Origin: Aliiruegeria haliotis
Lineage (GTDB): Bacteria > Pseudomonadota > Alphaproteobacteria > Rhodobacterales > Rhodobacteraceae
DNA: 64,000 nucleotides
Direction of reading: 5' to 3'
Assembly (NCBI RefSeq): GCF_003003255.1
Contig: NZ_PVTD01000002.1
Span: forward strand, 434,001-498,000
Shown here piece after piece: positions 34,788 to 43,619 of the stretch. The notes under the pieces were generated by a model, which was not told where the DNA came from, ran no database searches, and was given only the letters and a program-made list of their open reading frames with translations. The position numbers and the translations under genes are program-made. Each line of letters begins with the position of its first letter. The stretch's first letter is position 1.

Positions 34788-36152
34788 TTATCCTGCGCCG
34801 AACATTTCACCAACGAACGTGGCCAGATCCTTGACCGGCCGCGTGCCAAAGCCCGTCGGGGCCGATCCACTGGACCGGTCCGGCAGGGCCGCTTGCGAGA
34901 AACCAAGTTTCTGCGCCTCTTTCAACCTGTTTTCTGTCTGGCTGACCGGACGCAGGGCTCCGCTTAGACTTATCTCCCCAAATACCACCATGTCGGAAGG
35001 CAGTGCCGCATCTTCGCGCGCCGACAGTAGCGCCGCTGCCACAGCAAGGTCGGCCGCGGGTTCGGACACCCGCATGCCACCGGCCACGTTCAGGTAGACA
35101 TCCAGCCCCACGAAAGGGATGCCGCAACGGGCTTCCAGCACAGCGAGAATCATCGCCAGCCGGCTGCTGTCCCAGCCGACCACCGTGCGACGGGCCTGCG
35201 GCGTTGGGCTCGGTGCCACCAGGGCCTGGAACTCCACCAGAACCGGGCGCGTACCCTCGATCCCGGAAAAGACCACGGCCCCCGGTGCCCGGGCTTCGCG
35301 ATCGGAGAGAAACAGCGCGGAGGGATTTGCCACCTCGGTCAACCCTCCCCCGGTCATCTCAAAAACACCGATCTCGTCGGCGGGACCGAAACGGTTCTTC
35401 ACCGCGCGGAGGATACGGAACTGGTGGCCGCGCTCACCTTCGAAATAGAGCACGGTATCGACCATATGCTCCACCACACGCGGCCCGGCGATCTGCCCCT
35501 CCTTGGTGACGTGCCCCACGAGGATCACCGAGCAGCCGCGGCGCTTGGCAAAGGTGACCAGTTCATGGGCGGCCGACCGAACCTGGCTCACAGAACCCGG
35601 AGCGGCCTCGACCGTGTCGGTCCACATGGTCTGGATCGAGTCGATGATCACCAGGTCGGGCCGCTCGGTATCGAGCGTGGTGAGGATGTCGCGCAGGTTG
35701 GTCTCGGCAGCCAACCGGACCGCGGCGTCTCCGAGGCCCAGTCGCTGGGCCCGCATCCGGACCTGGGCGCTGGCCTCCTCGCCGGAAACATAGATACACG
35801 ACAGCCCGGCCCCGGCGAAACGCGCAGCCGCCTGAAGCAGAAGCGTTGACTTGCCGATCCCCGGATCGCCCCCCACCAGCGTTGCCGAGGCCGGCACCAG
35901 CCCACCGCCAAGCACACGGTCCAGCTCGTCGAGCCCGGATTGCGATCTGGGCGGAGGGGCTTCGGGCGTGTTCAGTTCCAGCAGCGGGACCTGTCGCCCC
36001 TTCAACCCGCCAAGCGCCTTCTTGCCCGGTCCGGTCGACAGCGGTGCCTCCTCGACGATGGAGTTCCATTCGCCACAGGCATCGCAGCGCCCCGACCACT
36101 TGGAATGACTCGCGCCACAGGCGCTGCAGGTGAAGATCTGAGATTTGGCCAT
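34788..36152 (-). CDS. radA: DNA repair protein RadA
   Basis: RadA (Sms) is a RecA-related branch-migration motor in recombination. The 454-residue protein begins MAKSQIFTCSACGASHSKWS with a four-cysteine zinc finger (CSAC...CDAC). Walker A is GGDPGIGKSTLLLQ. The RadA-specific motif is KNRFGPADEIGVFEM, and a Lon-like C-terminal domain follows (VGLDVYLNVAGGMRVSEPAA). The ATG at 36152 gives the standard start; an ATG 12 bases upstream is possible. It heads the radA-cvpA pair. Confidence 0.97.
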   Translation of the reverse strand: MAKSQIFTCSACGASHSKWSGRCDACGEWNSIVEEAPLSTGPGKKALGGLKGRQVPLLELNTPEAPPPRSQSGLDELDRVLGGGLVPASATLVGGDPGIGKSTLLLQAAARFAGAGLSCIYVSGEEASAQVRMRAQRLGLGDAAVRLAAETNLRDILTTLDTERPDLVIIDSIQTMWTDTVEAAPGSVSQVRSAAHELVTFAKRRGCSVILVGHVTKEGQIAGPRVVEHMVDTVLYFEGERGHQFRILRAVKNRFGPADEIGVFEMTGGGLTEVANPSALFLSDREARAPGAVVFSGIEGTRPVLVEFQALVAPSPTPQARRTVVGWDSSRLAMILAVLEARCGIPFVGLDVYLNVAGGMRVSEPAADLAVAAALLSAREDAALPSDMVVFGEISLSGALRPVSQTENRLKEAQKLGFSQAALPDRSSGSAPTGFGTRPVKDLATFVGEMFGAG

Positions 36153-36228
36153 GAGCCTGTGCATGCCCCAGCCGCAGGCGCGGGACAAGACCGCAGGTGC
36201 CGGAACCGGGCTCGCCCCCCCGCCTGCT

Positions 36229-36546
36229 TCAGGAATTGCCACGACGGGTGCGCCGCAGGCTGCGCGAGGACACCCCGGACCACCGGTCGCAATAGGTCCG
36301 CACCGCCAGCCAGGTCGCAAGTGACAGGATGGCGGAGGACAGCGCAGCCTGTCCCGGCCGGGTTGGAATGCCCAGTATCGTGATGACGAACAGGTTGCCG
36401 ACGATCACCAGCACCGCAGCATACAGCAGCCAGTGCAGGCTTCGGGACATGCATGCCCGCCGCATCGCGAGCGCAAGAACCGCCAGCATGGCGATCATCG
36501 AGGCCTGCACGAGCCCCGGTTCAAGGGCGGAATGGACACCAGTCAT
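36229..36546 (-). CDS. Small three-helix membrane protein, unknown function
   Basis: The 105-residue protein has hydrophobic segments at about residues 13-30, 36-58 and 65-85 and a basic C-terminus (SGVSSRSLRRTRRGNS). An AGGAG site six bases before the ATG at 36546 supports real translation. It lies between radA and the HEAT-repeat gene on the same strand. I do not recognise the family. Confidence 0.7.
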   Translation of the reverse strand: MTGVHSALEPGLVQASMIAMLAVLALAMRRACMSRSLHWLLYAAVLVIVGNLFVITILGIPTRPGQAALSSAILSLATWLAVRTYCDRWSGVSSRSLRRTRRGNS

Positions 36547-36644
36547 TGGATGCTCCTGACGTGCATCCCCTCGCGGGCGCCACCATCTGCCGTCTTGGTT
36601 AAGAAACCCCTACCGGCGACGTCGTCATCACGGTTTCTCCTTCG

Positions 36645-37781
36645 CTATCCTTCGTTCGGCGCGAGGAGATCAAAGGCCCGCTCGCCAAGGATGCGTCCGT
36701 TTGCCTGCACGCGAAGAACGTGCCGCCCCGGATACAGCGTGAACGTCGTCGCGCCCCCCTTGAACCTGTGCCGCTTGGTAAGCGTCACGACGTTGCCCGC
36801 CGGGACCACCGTGTCCTTGAGCTTGAAGACTTTCTGGCGTCGTCGGCCCGAGGCGGTGGCAAAGTCGATCACGTAGTCCACGATCACCCGTTCCCGCTGT
36901 GCCGCACGCAGCCGAACCGCGATTTCGGCCACATCGTTGATTGCAACGGCGTCCGGCACCTCCAGCGCCTCCAGCACGACGTCGGCATCCGCGCGATACC
37001 CAAGCAACTCCATTGCCGCCGGATCGCCCGCCTTGATCCGCGTGCGCAGCGCGTGCCGTGTCATCCAGTCGAGCTCCCCTTCGGACTGCCGCCCAACAGC
37101 GCGCCACTCCGCGAGCCGGGTGATGACCACTTCCGGAGACACCTTTGATATGTCGTTGAGGTGATTGGCCACCGACCGCGTCACATACCGCGTGGAATCG
37201 CTGTGCAGGCGGTCCAGCAGCGGCAGCGGGCGGAGCGGATCGAGGGTGACCTTCTGCGCCCAGGGCAGTCTGGGCCGCGTGCCTTCGCTCACCAATCGGC
37301 GAACATGGTAGTTCGGATGCTCCACCCAGCGCTCCATCCGCGCCAGCACCTCTTCCGGCCATCGGTTCAGGAACGACCGAATCGAGAGCTCCATAGAGAA
37401 CCGCTGCGTCAGCGCCTCGAAGAGGTCGAGCGACAGATCGGGATGTGCCTCCGCCCCCATCCGCTCCACCACCACGCCGAAAGGCGCGATGATGAAATCG
37501 CCGAAATCGTCATCGGTTCGTGTCGGGTCGAGCGGCGGCGGAAGCGCTCGGAAAATGACCGCTGCGGCCTGTGGGAAAGCATCCGGAAGCTGCGCCTGAA
37601 GGCAGGTCGCAATCCAGTCGATACGTGCCTTCAACTCCAGCTCCGGCAACCGCCCCATGACCTGTTCCACGAACAGGGACCTGTCAAACCCCGGATCGGC
37701 CACCGCCATCCAACCGGCCAGAAGCCCCACCTTTTCCACGTTGAAAAGGTGGTCTTTCAGGCTGAAACGGTCCTCTGTCAC
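36645..37781 (-). CDS. HEAT-repeat DNA alkylation repair (AlkC/AlkD-like) family protein
   Basis: The 378-residue protein is built of helical repeats (MGRLPELELKARIDWIATCL; WPEEVLARMERWVEHPNYHV; LRPLPLLDRLHSDSTRYVTR), with the RRLVSEGTRPRLPW and RSVANHLNDISK stretches seen in AlkC/AlkD-like proteins, which excise alkylated bases. The C-terminus (GRRRQKVFKLKDTVVPAGNV, then a beta-rich GRHVLRVQANGRILG) resembles the added Ig-like module of AlkC-type proteins. The start is GTG at 37781, overlapping the stop of the preceding SDR gene (GTGA). A longer ATG start would read through the SDR gene and was rejected. Confidence 0.85.
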   Translation of the reverse strand: MTEDRFSLKDHLFNVEKVGLLAGWMAVADPGFDRSLFVEQVMGRLPELELKARIDWIATCLQAQLPDAFPQAAAVIFRALPPPLDPTRTDDDFGDFIIAPFGVVVERMGAEAHPDLSLDLFEALTQRFSMELSIRSFLNRWPEEVLARMERWVEHPNYHVRRLVSEGTRPRLPWAQKVTLDPLRPLPLLDRLHSDSTRYVTRSVANHLNDISKVSPEVVITRLAEWRAVGRQSEGELDWMTRHALRTRIKAGDPAAMELLGYRADADVVLEALEVPDAVAINDVAEIAVRLRAAQRERVIVDYVIDFATASGRRRQKVFKLKDTVVPAGNVVTLTKRHRFKGGATTFTLYPGRHVLRVQANGRILGERAFDLLAPNEG

Positions 37782-38557
37782 ATCGACAGGTTCGTCGCGC
37801 CGCCGTCCAGCAGGACGTTCTGACCAACGATGAACCCGGCATGTTGCGAACACAGGAAGGCACATGTCGCGCCAAACTCTTCGGGCGTGCCGTAGCGGCG
37901 GGCCGGGATTGTCTGCTCTCGCTGCGTCTTCGCCTCCTCGAAGGTGATACCCGCCTGCTCGGAGACGCCCTTGTCGAGGCTCACGGCCCGGTCGGTCGCG
38001 TGGATCCCCGGCAGGAGGTTGTTGATCGTCACACCGTGCGGAGCGACCTGGCGCGAGGTGCCAGCAACGAAACCCGTCAGGCCGGCACGCGCGGCGTTCG
38101 ACAACCCCAGCACCGGCACGGGTGCCTTCACGGACACGGACGTGATGTTGACCACCCGGCCCCAGCCGCGCTCCATCATGCCCGGCACGAGCGCCTTGAT
38201 CAGCGCGATCGGCGTCAGCATGTTGGCATCCAGCGCCTGCACGAAATCGTCGCGCTCCCAGTCTGTCCACATGCCGGGCGGCGGACCGCCCGCGTTGGTC
38301 ACGAGGATATCCACATCGCCCGCCGCATCGAGCACCGCGCTTCGCCCTGCCGCATCGGTGATGTCGGCGGCGACACTGGTCACCTCGACCCCATGTTCCG
38401 CGCGAATGGCCTCGGCCGTCGCTTCGAGCGCCTCTGCGCCACGTGCGTTCAGGACGAGGTCCACACCGGCAGCGGCCAACGCTTCCGCGCAGCCCCGGCC
38501 CAACCCCTTGGAAGAGGCCGTCACCAGCGCGCGCTTTCCAGAAATTCCAAGATCCAT
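37778..38557 (-). CDS. SDR-family protein lacking the catalytic Tyr-Lys pair
   Basis: The 259-residue protein begins MDLGISGKRALVTASSKGLG and has SDR landmarks DILVTNAGGPPPGMW, VVNITSVSV and GIHATDRAVSL. At the active-site helix, where SDR enzymes have Tyr-x3-Lys, this protein reads GLSNAARAGLTGFV, with Ser and Arg at those positions. A subgroup of FabG-like SDR proteins is known to lack the usual tetrad, so it may be non-oxidative or use a different mechanism. It overlaps the HEAT-repeat gene by four bases, implying coupled expression. Confidence 0.9.
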   Translation of the reverse strand: MDLGISGKRALVTASSKGLGRGCAEALAAAGVDLVLNARGAEALEATAEAIRAEHGVEVTSVAADITDAAGRSAVLDAAGDVDILVTNAGGPPPGMWTDWERDDFVQALDANMLTPIALIKALVPGMMERGWGRVVNITSVSVKAPVPVLGLSNAARAGLTGFVAGTSRQVAPHGVTINNLLPGIHATDRAVSLDKGVSEQAGITFEEAKTQREQTIPARRYGTPEEFGATCAFLCSQHAGFIVGQNVLLDGGATNLSM

Positions 38558-38714
38558 GTCGTCTCCCTTCGCCGCCCGGAATGGCGGTCCTGTTGGCGGA
38601 ACCTGCACCGCGGCGCAGGCCGCCGCAAGGGCTTCAGGTGATTGACGGACGACCACCGGGGCGGCTATCCGGTCCCATGCGGCCCTGGCGCCGCGCGCAA
38701 AACAACTGGGTCAG

Positions 38715-39740
38715 ATGCCGGACGATCTCCACGCCGACTACCACTGCCATGTCCTGCCGGGCGATTGCTTCTCGGTGATCTCGGGGGCGAACCTCGGTGA
38801 TCCGCTGCTCGAGATGGAGGAGCTCTGCCCGGGCGATGTCTACCGGCTGGCGAGCGATGCGCAGGCGTTGCAACTGGCCATCGCAGACAGCGAGAGTTCG
38901 GGCGGCCAGGTGCTTTCTCCCGGCGCTGCCACCAAGCGGGTCGCGCCGGGGACGGAGTTCGGCACGCCCGGGGCATCCATCGAACTGACGGCTCGGTTGA
39001 CGTTTCTCGCCCCCGAAGGGCACAAGGTAGACCTGCTGCTGCTGGAGGTGACAAGCGATGCCGCGTCAAAAGTGGCCGCGCTGCCACTGGAACCGATGGC
39101 GCCCGGACAGGGGCATACGCTCATCGGCATCGACGAGGCTCCCGGCGCGCAGCGACTGGCCGATATCACGTCCCTCGCCTTCGGACGCGGGACCCATGTG
39201 ACCCTCGCCGACGGGCGGCAGGCCCGTGTCGAGGATTTGCAGCCCGGCGACCGACTGCTGACCCGCGACCACGGCCCGCAGCCGCTCCGCCGCGTCATCA
39301 AACGCACGGTGCGCGCCGTCGGCCCCTATGCGCCCGTCGTCATCCCGAACGAAACACTGGGCAATGCCGGAGACCTGATCCTCTCGCAGCATCAGAGGTT
39401 GTTCATTTACCAGCGGGGAGAGGATCGCCTGACCGCCACCGCGGAGATGCTGGTCAAGGCCGCCTACCTCGTCGATGACGAGAAGATCTATATCCGGCCG
39501 GGAGGGTACACGGATTTCTTCACTCTCGTCTTCGACCACCACGAAGTGATCTATGCCGAGTGCATCCCGGTAGAGAGCCTGGAAGTGAACAGCGCCACCC
39601 TCGCCACCCTGCCCAAGGACATTGCCCGCGAAGTTGGCGATGCCGAGCTTGAGCATCGCCCCCACATCGGAACCGAGGCCGATCGTATTGCCGGCAAGGC
39701 CGCACGCGATCGGCTGTTGAAAGATCGCAACCCACGCTAG
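38715..39740 (+). CDS. Hint-domain protein (intein/hedgehog-like fold), degenerate splice-site cysteine
   Basis: The 341-residue protein has an N-terminal region of about 150 residues (MPDDLHADYHCHVLPGDCFS) followed by a Hint_2-type domain from about residue 153. That domain carries GTHVTLADGRQARVEDLQPG and DRLLTRDHGPQPLRRVIKRT, then LILSQHQRLFIYQRG and FDHHEVIYAECIPVES. In typical Hint domains a Cys precedes the GT-x-V start; here the residues are SLAFGRGT, with no Cys, so self-cleavage is doubtful. Many such proteins in this bacterial family are surface or secreted proteins of unknown role. It is divergent from the SDR gene. Confidence 0.9.
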   Translation: MPDDLHADYHCHVLPGDCFSVISGANLGDPLLEMEELCPGDVYRLASDAQALQLAIADSESSGGQVLSPGAATKRVAPGTEFGTPGASIELTARLTFLAPEGHKVDLLLLEVTSDAASKVAALPLEPMAPGQGHTLIGIDEAPGAQRLADITSLAFGRGTHVTLADGRQARVEDLQPGDRLLTRDHGPQPLRRVIKRTVRAVGPYAPVVIPNETLGNAGDLILSQHQRLFIYQRGEDRLTATAEMLVKAAYLVDDEKIYIRPGGYTDFFTLVFDHHEVIYAECIPVESLEVNSATLATLPKDIAREVGDAELEHRPHIGTEADRIAGKAARDRLLKDRNPR

Positions 39741-39872
39741 CTTTCGGGATCCATTTGTGCGGTTGGTGCCCCACAACGGTTTTCCCGCAACGCTGGTTTC
39801 CCGGTCAGCGGATCCCGCGCGAGCGCCGAGCCAATTTCCCTGGAATGACCCATTGGGAACGGCCGCGAGTGC

Positions 39873-40505
39873 CTATTTCACAAGGGAGTTGAGGACTGGC
39901 GTCCATTGTTCCCGCATCGGGCGATACATCGCCTGCCCCTTGTCGAAGATCGAAAGCCCGTCTTCAGCCAGATCACCATAGGCCACCCTTTCGGTGATCC
40001 GGGCAATGGGCGGCTGGCCGACCTTGGCAAAAAACGCATCCAGCCGCGCGTTTGCCCTGCCGCGCGCCTTGATGCGGTTGGCCAGAAGCTCGATACCGAC
40101 TTTCCCCTTGCGTATCCGCTTGATATCCTGAAGGTCTTTCAGGAACCGCTTGGTGCTGTCCGCATCGAAGAAGGACGGCATCACCGGACAGATCACCGCT
40201 TTGGCCTCTGCCACGAGGTTCTGGGAATCCTCGTCATAAAGCGCCCCCGGAGCGTCGATCACGACCCAGTCCACCCCCTTTGGCACTTCGCCCAGGGATT
40301 TGTGGGACGTCCAGTCGAGATGCCGGATCGCGCTGACCCCTTTCGGTCTGCGCTTGAGCCAGCGGGTCGTTGATTTCTGCAAATCGGCATCGGCAAGGGC
40401 CACCTTCCAGCCACCATCGGCAAGCGCGGCCGCCAGCGTGATCGCCGTTGTCGTCTTTCCACAGCCACCTTTTCGATTGGCGATCAATACCGTCTTCATT
40501 CGCAT
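39873..40505 (-). CDS. Orphan ParA-family ATPase
   Basis: The 210-residue protein has the deviant Walker A motif LIANRKGGCGKTTTAITLAA, DADLQKSTTRWLKRR and WVVIDAPGALYDEDS, all typical of small ParA/MinD-type partition ATPases. Starts at 40505 and 40499 are both possible. The gene overlaps the upstream ribbon-helix-helix gene, which is the arrangement of plasmid parF-parG-type partition pairs. No replication gene is present here, so it acts outside a standard plasmid context or is a remnant. Confidence 0.93.
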   Translation of the reverse strand: MRMKTVLIANRKGGCGKTTTAITLAAALADGGWKVALADADLQKSTTRWLKRRPKGVSAIRHLDWTSHKSLGEVPKGVDWVVIDAPGALYDEDSQNLVAEAKAVICPVMPSFFDADSTKRFLKDLQDIKRIRKGKVGIELLANRIKARGRANARLDAFFAKVGQPPIARITERVAYGDLAEDGLSIFDKGQAMYRPMREQWTPVLNSLVK

Positions 40506-40684
40506 CGTCCTCCTCGGGATTCTTTATTCTTTTCAACAAACTGCTTTATGAAGTGCCGGATTTCGCGGGCCGCCGAGGTATCCAGTTCCTCGCAAAGACG
40601 CACGAACCTGTCCCGATCCTCGACAGGTATCCGGATCAACAACTGCCCGTCCTTCTTGTTTTTCTTCGTCCTGCCATCTGCCAT
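40496..40684 (-). CDS. Ribbon-helix-helix (ParG/CopG-like) partner of the ParA protein
   Basis: The 62-residue product starts MADGRTKKNKKDGQLLIRIP and ends with EIRHFIKQFVEKNKESRGGR. The pattern of a basic flexible N-terminus, a short beta strand (QLLIRIP) and two helices matches ribbon-helix-helix partition or repressor proteins. An in-frame ATG at 40699 is a second candidate start. It overlaps the parA start, and a palindrome directly upstream (40711-40725) looks like its operator. Confidence 0.85.
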   Translation of the reverse strand: MADGRTKKNKKDGQLLIRIPVEDRDRFVRLCEELDTSAAREIRHFIKQFVEKNKESRGGRCE

Positions 40685-40710
40685 GGCGCCCGCCTGCATT
40701 CTCCATTTGC

Positions 40711-40725
40711 ATATACAGTGTATAT
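40711..40725 (-). promoter_or_regulatory. Palindromic operator/promoter of the RHH-ParA pair
   Basis: ATATAC-AGT-GTATAT is a perfect six-base inverted repeat, 26 bases upstream of the RHH start. On the minus strand it overlaps a TATACA -10-like hexamer, with TTGTGG about 16 bases further up as a -35 candidate. That position suits autorepression by the RHH protein. Confidence 0.55.
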
Positions 40726-40927
40726 ACAAAGCGCCTGACACCACAAGAGCGCACACAATATCTGGTAGGCGCCCATTCTAGTAGCCACAAGCGACCGGCC
40801 CACCGGCACCGACTCCCCAGCCGACCCAGAGCCAGTCGCACCTGTGTCGTATCCGGGCGCACGACCGCCCCGGGCGAGGGCCCCGGAACGGATTGCCCCT
40901 GCGCCGTTGCTCGCCTATATGCGCCCC

Positions 40928-42535
40928 ATGTTGGACACAGCCACAAACCGCCCCGACCTGCCGCCGGAGATTGCCCGTCGCCGGACCTTCGCGATCATCT
41001 CGCACCCCGACGCAGGCAAGACGACGCTGACCGAGAAGTTCCTCCTCTACGGGGGCGCGATACAGATGGCGGGGCAGGTTCGCGCGAAGGGCGAGGCGCG
41101 GCGGACACGATCGGACTTCATGCAGATGGAGAAGGATCGCGGGATCTCCGTTTCGGCTTCAGCGATGTCCTTCGATTTCGGCACCTTCCGGTTCAACCTC
41201 GTGGACACGCCGGGCCACTCCGACTTCTCCGAAGACACCTATCGGACGCTGACGGCAGTGGATGCGGCGGTGATGGTGATCGACGGCGCCAAGGGCGTGG
41301 AAAGCCAGACGCAGAAACTGTTCGAGGTCTGCCGCCTGCGTGACCTGCCGATCATGACCTTCTGCAACAAGATGGATCGCGAGAGTCGCGACACGTTCGA
41401 GATCATCGACGAGATCCAGGAGAACCTGGCCATTGACGTGACCCCGGCGAGTTGGCCCATCGGGCGCGGCAGCGAATTCGTCGGCTGCTACGACATACTG
41501 CGCGACCGGCTGGAGCTGATGGATCGCGCGGATCGCAACAAGGTGGCCGAGAGTATCGCCATCGAGGGGCTGGACGACCCGAAGCTGGCCGAGCACGTGC
41601 CCGAGCACCTGCTGGAGACCTTCCTCGAAGAACTGGAGATGGCCAGGGAACTGTTGCCTTCACTCGATCCGCAATCGGTCCTCGAAGGGCACATGACGCC
41701 GATCTGGTTTGGTTCCGCGATCAATTCCTTCGGCGTGAAGGAGCTGATGGACGGCATTGGCGCCTACGGCCCGGAACCACAGGTGCAAAAGGCCTCCCCG
41801 CGCGAGATTGCGCCGGAGGAGAAGAAGGTCTCGGGCTTCGTTTTCAAGGTGCAGGCCAACATGGATCCCAAGCACCGCGACCGGGTTGCCTTCGTGCGCA
41901 TGGCCTCGGGCCATTTCAAACGGGGAATGAAGCTGACCCATGTGCGTACCAAGAAACCGATGGCGGTCAGCAACCCTGTTCTGTTTCTTGCCTCCGACCG
42001 CGAACTGGCGGAAGAGGCTTGGGCAGGCGATATCATCGGCATTCCCAACCACGGGCAACTGCGCATCGGCGACACACTGACCGAGGGCGAAGCGCTGAAA
42101 GTAACGGGCATCCCCTCTTTCGCGCCGGAATTGTTGCAGGCGTGCCGAGCGGGCGATCCGCTCAAGGCAAAGCATCTCGACAAGGCATTGATGCAGTTTG
42201 CCGAAGAGGGGGCGGCAAAGGTCTTCAAACCGTCCATCGGATCGGGGTTCATCGTCGGCGTCGTTGGCGCGTTGCAGTTCGAAGTCCTCGCGAGCCGGAT
42301 CGAGCTGGAATACGGATTGCCGGTTCGGTTCGAGCCGTCACAGTTCACCTCGGCGCGCTGGGTCACGGGCCCAAAGGAAAAGGTCGACGCCTTCGCGAAT
42401 GCCAACAAGGGCCACATGGCCGAGGACAATGACGGTGACCTCGTCTATCTGACCCGCTTGCAGTGGGACATCGACCGCGTGGAACGGGACCATCCGGAGC
42501 TGACGCTCAGTGCGACCAAGGAAATGATGGTCTGA
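40928..42535 (+). CDS. prfC: Peptide chain release factor 3
   Basis: RF3 is the GTPase that recycles RF1 and RF2 from the ribosome. The 535-residue protein (E. coli 529) shows G1 SHPDAGKTTLTEKFLLYGG, switch RGISVSASAMSF, G3 VDTPGHSDFSEDTYR and G4 FCNKMDRESRD. The C-terminal domains include IGSGFIVGVVGALQFEVLAS. The ATG at 40928 was chosen; an in-frame ATG nine bases upstream is equally acceptable. It is alone on its strand. Confidence 0.97.
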   Translation: MLDTATNRPDLPPEIARRRTFAIISHPDAGKTTLTEKFLLYGGAIQMAGQVRAKGEARRTRSDFMQMEKDRGISVSASAMSFDFGTFRFNLVDTPGHSDFSEDTYRTLTAVDAAVMVIDGAKGVESQTQKLFEVCRLRDLPIMTFCNKMDRESRDTFEIIDEIQENLAIDVTPASWPIGRGSEFVGCYDILRDRLELMDRADRNKVAESIAIEGLDDPKLAEHVPEHLLETFLEELEMARELLPSLDPQSVLEGHMTPIWFGSAINSFGVKELMDGIGAYGPEPQVQKASPREIAPEEKKVSGFVFKVQANMDPKHRDRVAFVRMASGHFKRGMKLTHVRTKKPMAVSNPVLFLASDRELAEEAWAGDIIGIPNHGQLRIGDTLTEGEALKVTGIPSFAPELLQACRAGDPLKAKHLDKALMQFAEEGAAKVFKPSIGSGFIVGVVGALQFEVLASRIELEYGLPVRFEPSQFTSARWVTGPKEKVDAFANANKGHMAEDNDGDLVYLTRLQWDIDRVERDHPELTLSATKEMMV

Positions 42536-42738
42536 CCTGCCCCCATGGGGGCAGGCGCCGGGGTGCTTGAGCGCGTCACCAGCGAAACTGCACCACGTCA
42601 CCGGCAATAGCCGGTCATTGGCGGCACTCCCATTGTCGGCTACCGTCTGAATGACCGGCACGCTCGCCGGGACCCGACCTCTGGACGGGACGTCGGCCAC
42701 GGGTCCTGTGGCCGTGGGCACCAGACAGGAGCGGCATC

Positions 42739-43398
42739 GTGGCATCTTGCAGTGACGAGACTGGAACCGAACGCGGCAGACCGCGCCAGAATCGTGTCCT
42801 TCCGACGGGCGAGATCGTTGCCGTCACCTGTCGCGGGACGATGATGGGCAATCGGGGGATCCTGCACGATTCCAAGGGCATACTTGGACAGGCACGTTGG
42901 CGCCACAAGGCGTGGATCTGCTGCCGGCTCGCTTTCAAGAAGCGACAGCGACAGGTCATGGCGCCGGGGCAATACACCGAGCTGTTTTTCCTCGACGAAG
43001 CCGTTGCCCTCGCCGCTGGCCATCGCCCCTGTGCGGAGTGCAGGCGAGAGGCCTACCGTGCATGGCAATCGGCCTGGGCGCGCACCTTCGGGCGGACCGC
43101 CCGCGCCCCCGAAATGGACGATGTGCTGCACCGGGACCGGGTCGGGCGCGACAGGCGCCAGATCCGGCACATTGCGCCACTCGGAGGGCTTCCCGATGGC
43201 GCATTCGTGCTTTGGCGCGGGGTGCCCAGCCTGTGGTTCCGCCGCCAGCTTCGCGGGTTTTCCACCGACGGATACACAAGCGCGCCATCGCATGACGCGA
43301 AGGAGAAGGTCGAGGTCCTGACACCTGCGGCAACGATCGCCGTCATGGCGGCCGGGTATCGGCCCGCTGTGCATCCCTCGGCGCAGTTGGAGGTTTGA
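42739..43398 (+). CDS. Conserved protein with CxxC motif, unknown function
   Basis: The 219-residue protein uses GTG at 42739, with an AGGAG eight bases upstream. It contains NRVLPTGEIVAVTCRGTMMG, KAWICCRLAFKKRQRQVMAP and the striking stretch FFLDEAVALAAGHRPCAECR followed by REAYRAWQSAW, where CxxC after HRP may bind zinc. I know this pattern as a conserved hypothetical family in alphaproteobacteria without assigned function. The HRPCAEC region is reminiscent of Ada-type metal-binding domains, but I would not call it DNA repair on this alone. Confidence 0.8.
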   Translation: MASCSDETGTERGRPRQNRVLPTGEIVAVTCRGTMMGNRGILHDSKGILGQARWRHKAWICCRLAFKKRQRQVMAPGQYTELFFLDEAVALAAGHRPCAECRREAYRAWQSAWARTFGRTARAPEMDDVLHRDRVGRDRRQIRHIAPLGGLPDGAFVLWRGVPSLWFRRQLRGFSTDGYTSAPSHDAKEKVEVLTPAATIAVMAAGYRPAVHPSAQLEV

Positions 43399-43619
43399 CC
43401 GTCCGCCTGTCCTCCGCATCCGACATCCCGGCCCGGATGCAGCATGAGCCTGTTTCCCGACACGCTGCGAGCGCGGTCGTGCCATACTGCCGAGCAAAGG
43501 TGCTGCCCACTGAAGCCCGGCAACCACCGTCTTTGCTCAGCGCTCGGCGGGCCGTGCCGACTGCAACATTGACAGGCTTGAATGTGGCCTGCCAGATGGC
43601 TTGCAGGGAGGAGGCGACC

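Noticed and set aside
37781-38270. ATG-initiated N-terminal extension of the HEAT-repeat protein
   Set aside because: It would run through the SDR gene in another frame. The GTG start overlapping the SDR stop is the natural coupled start.
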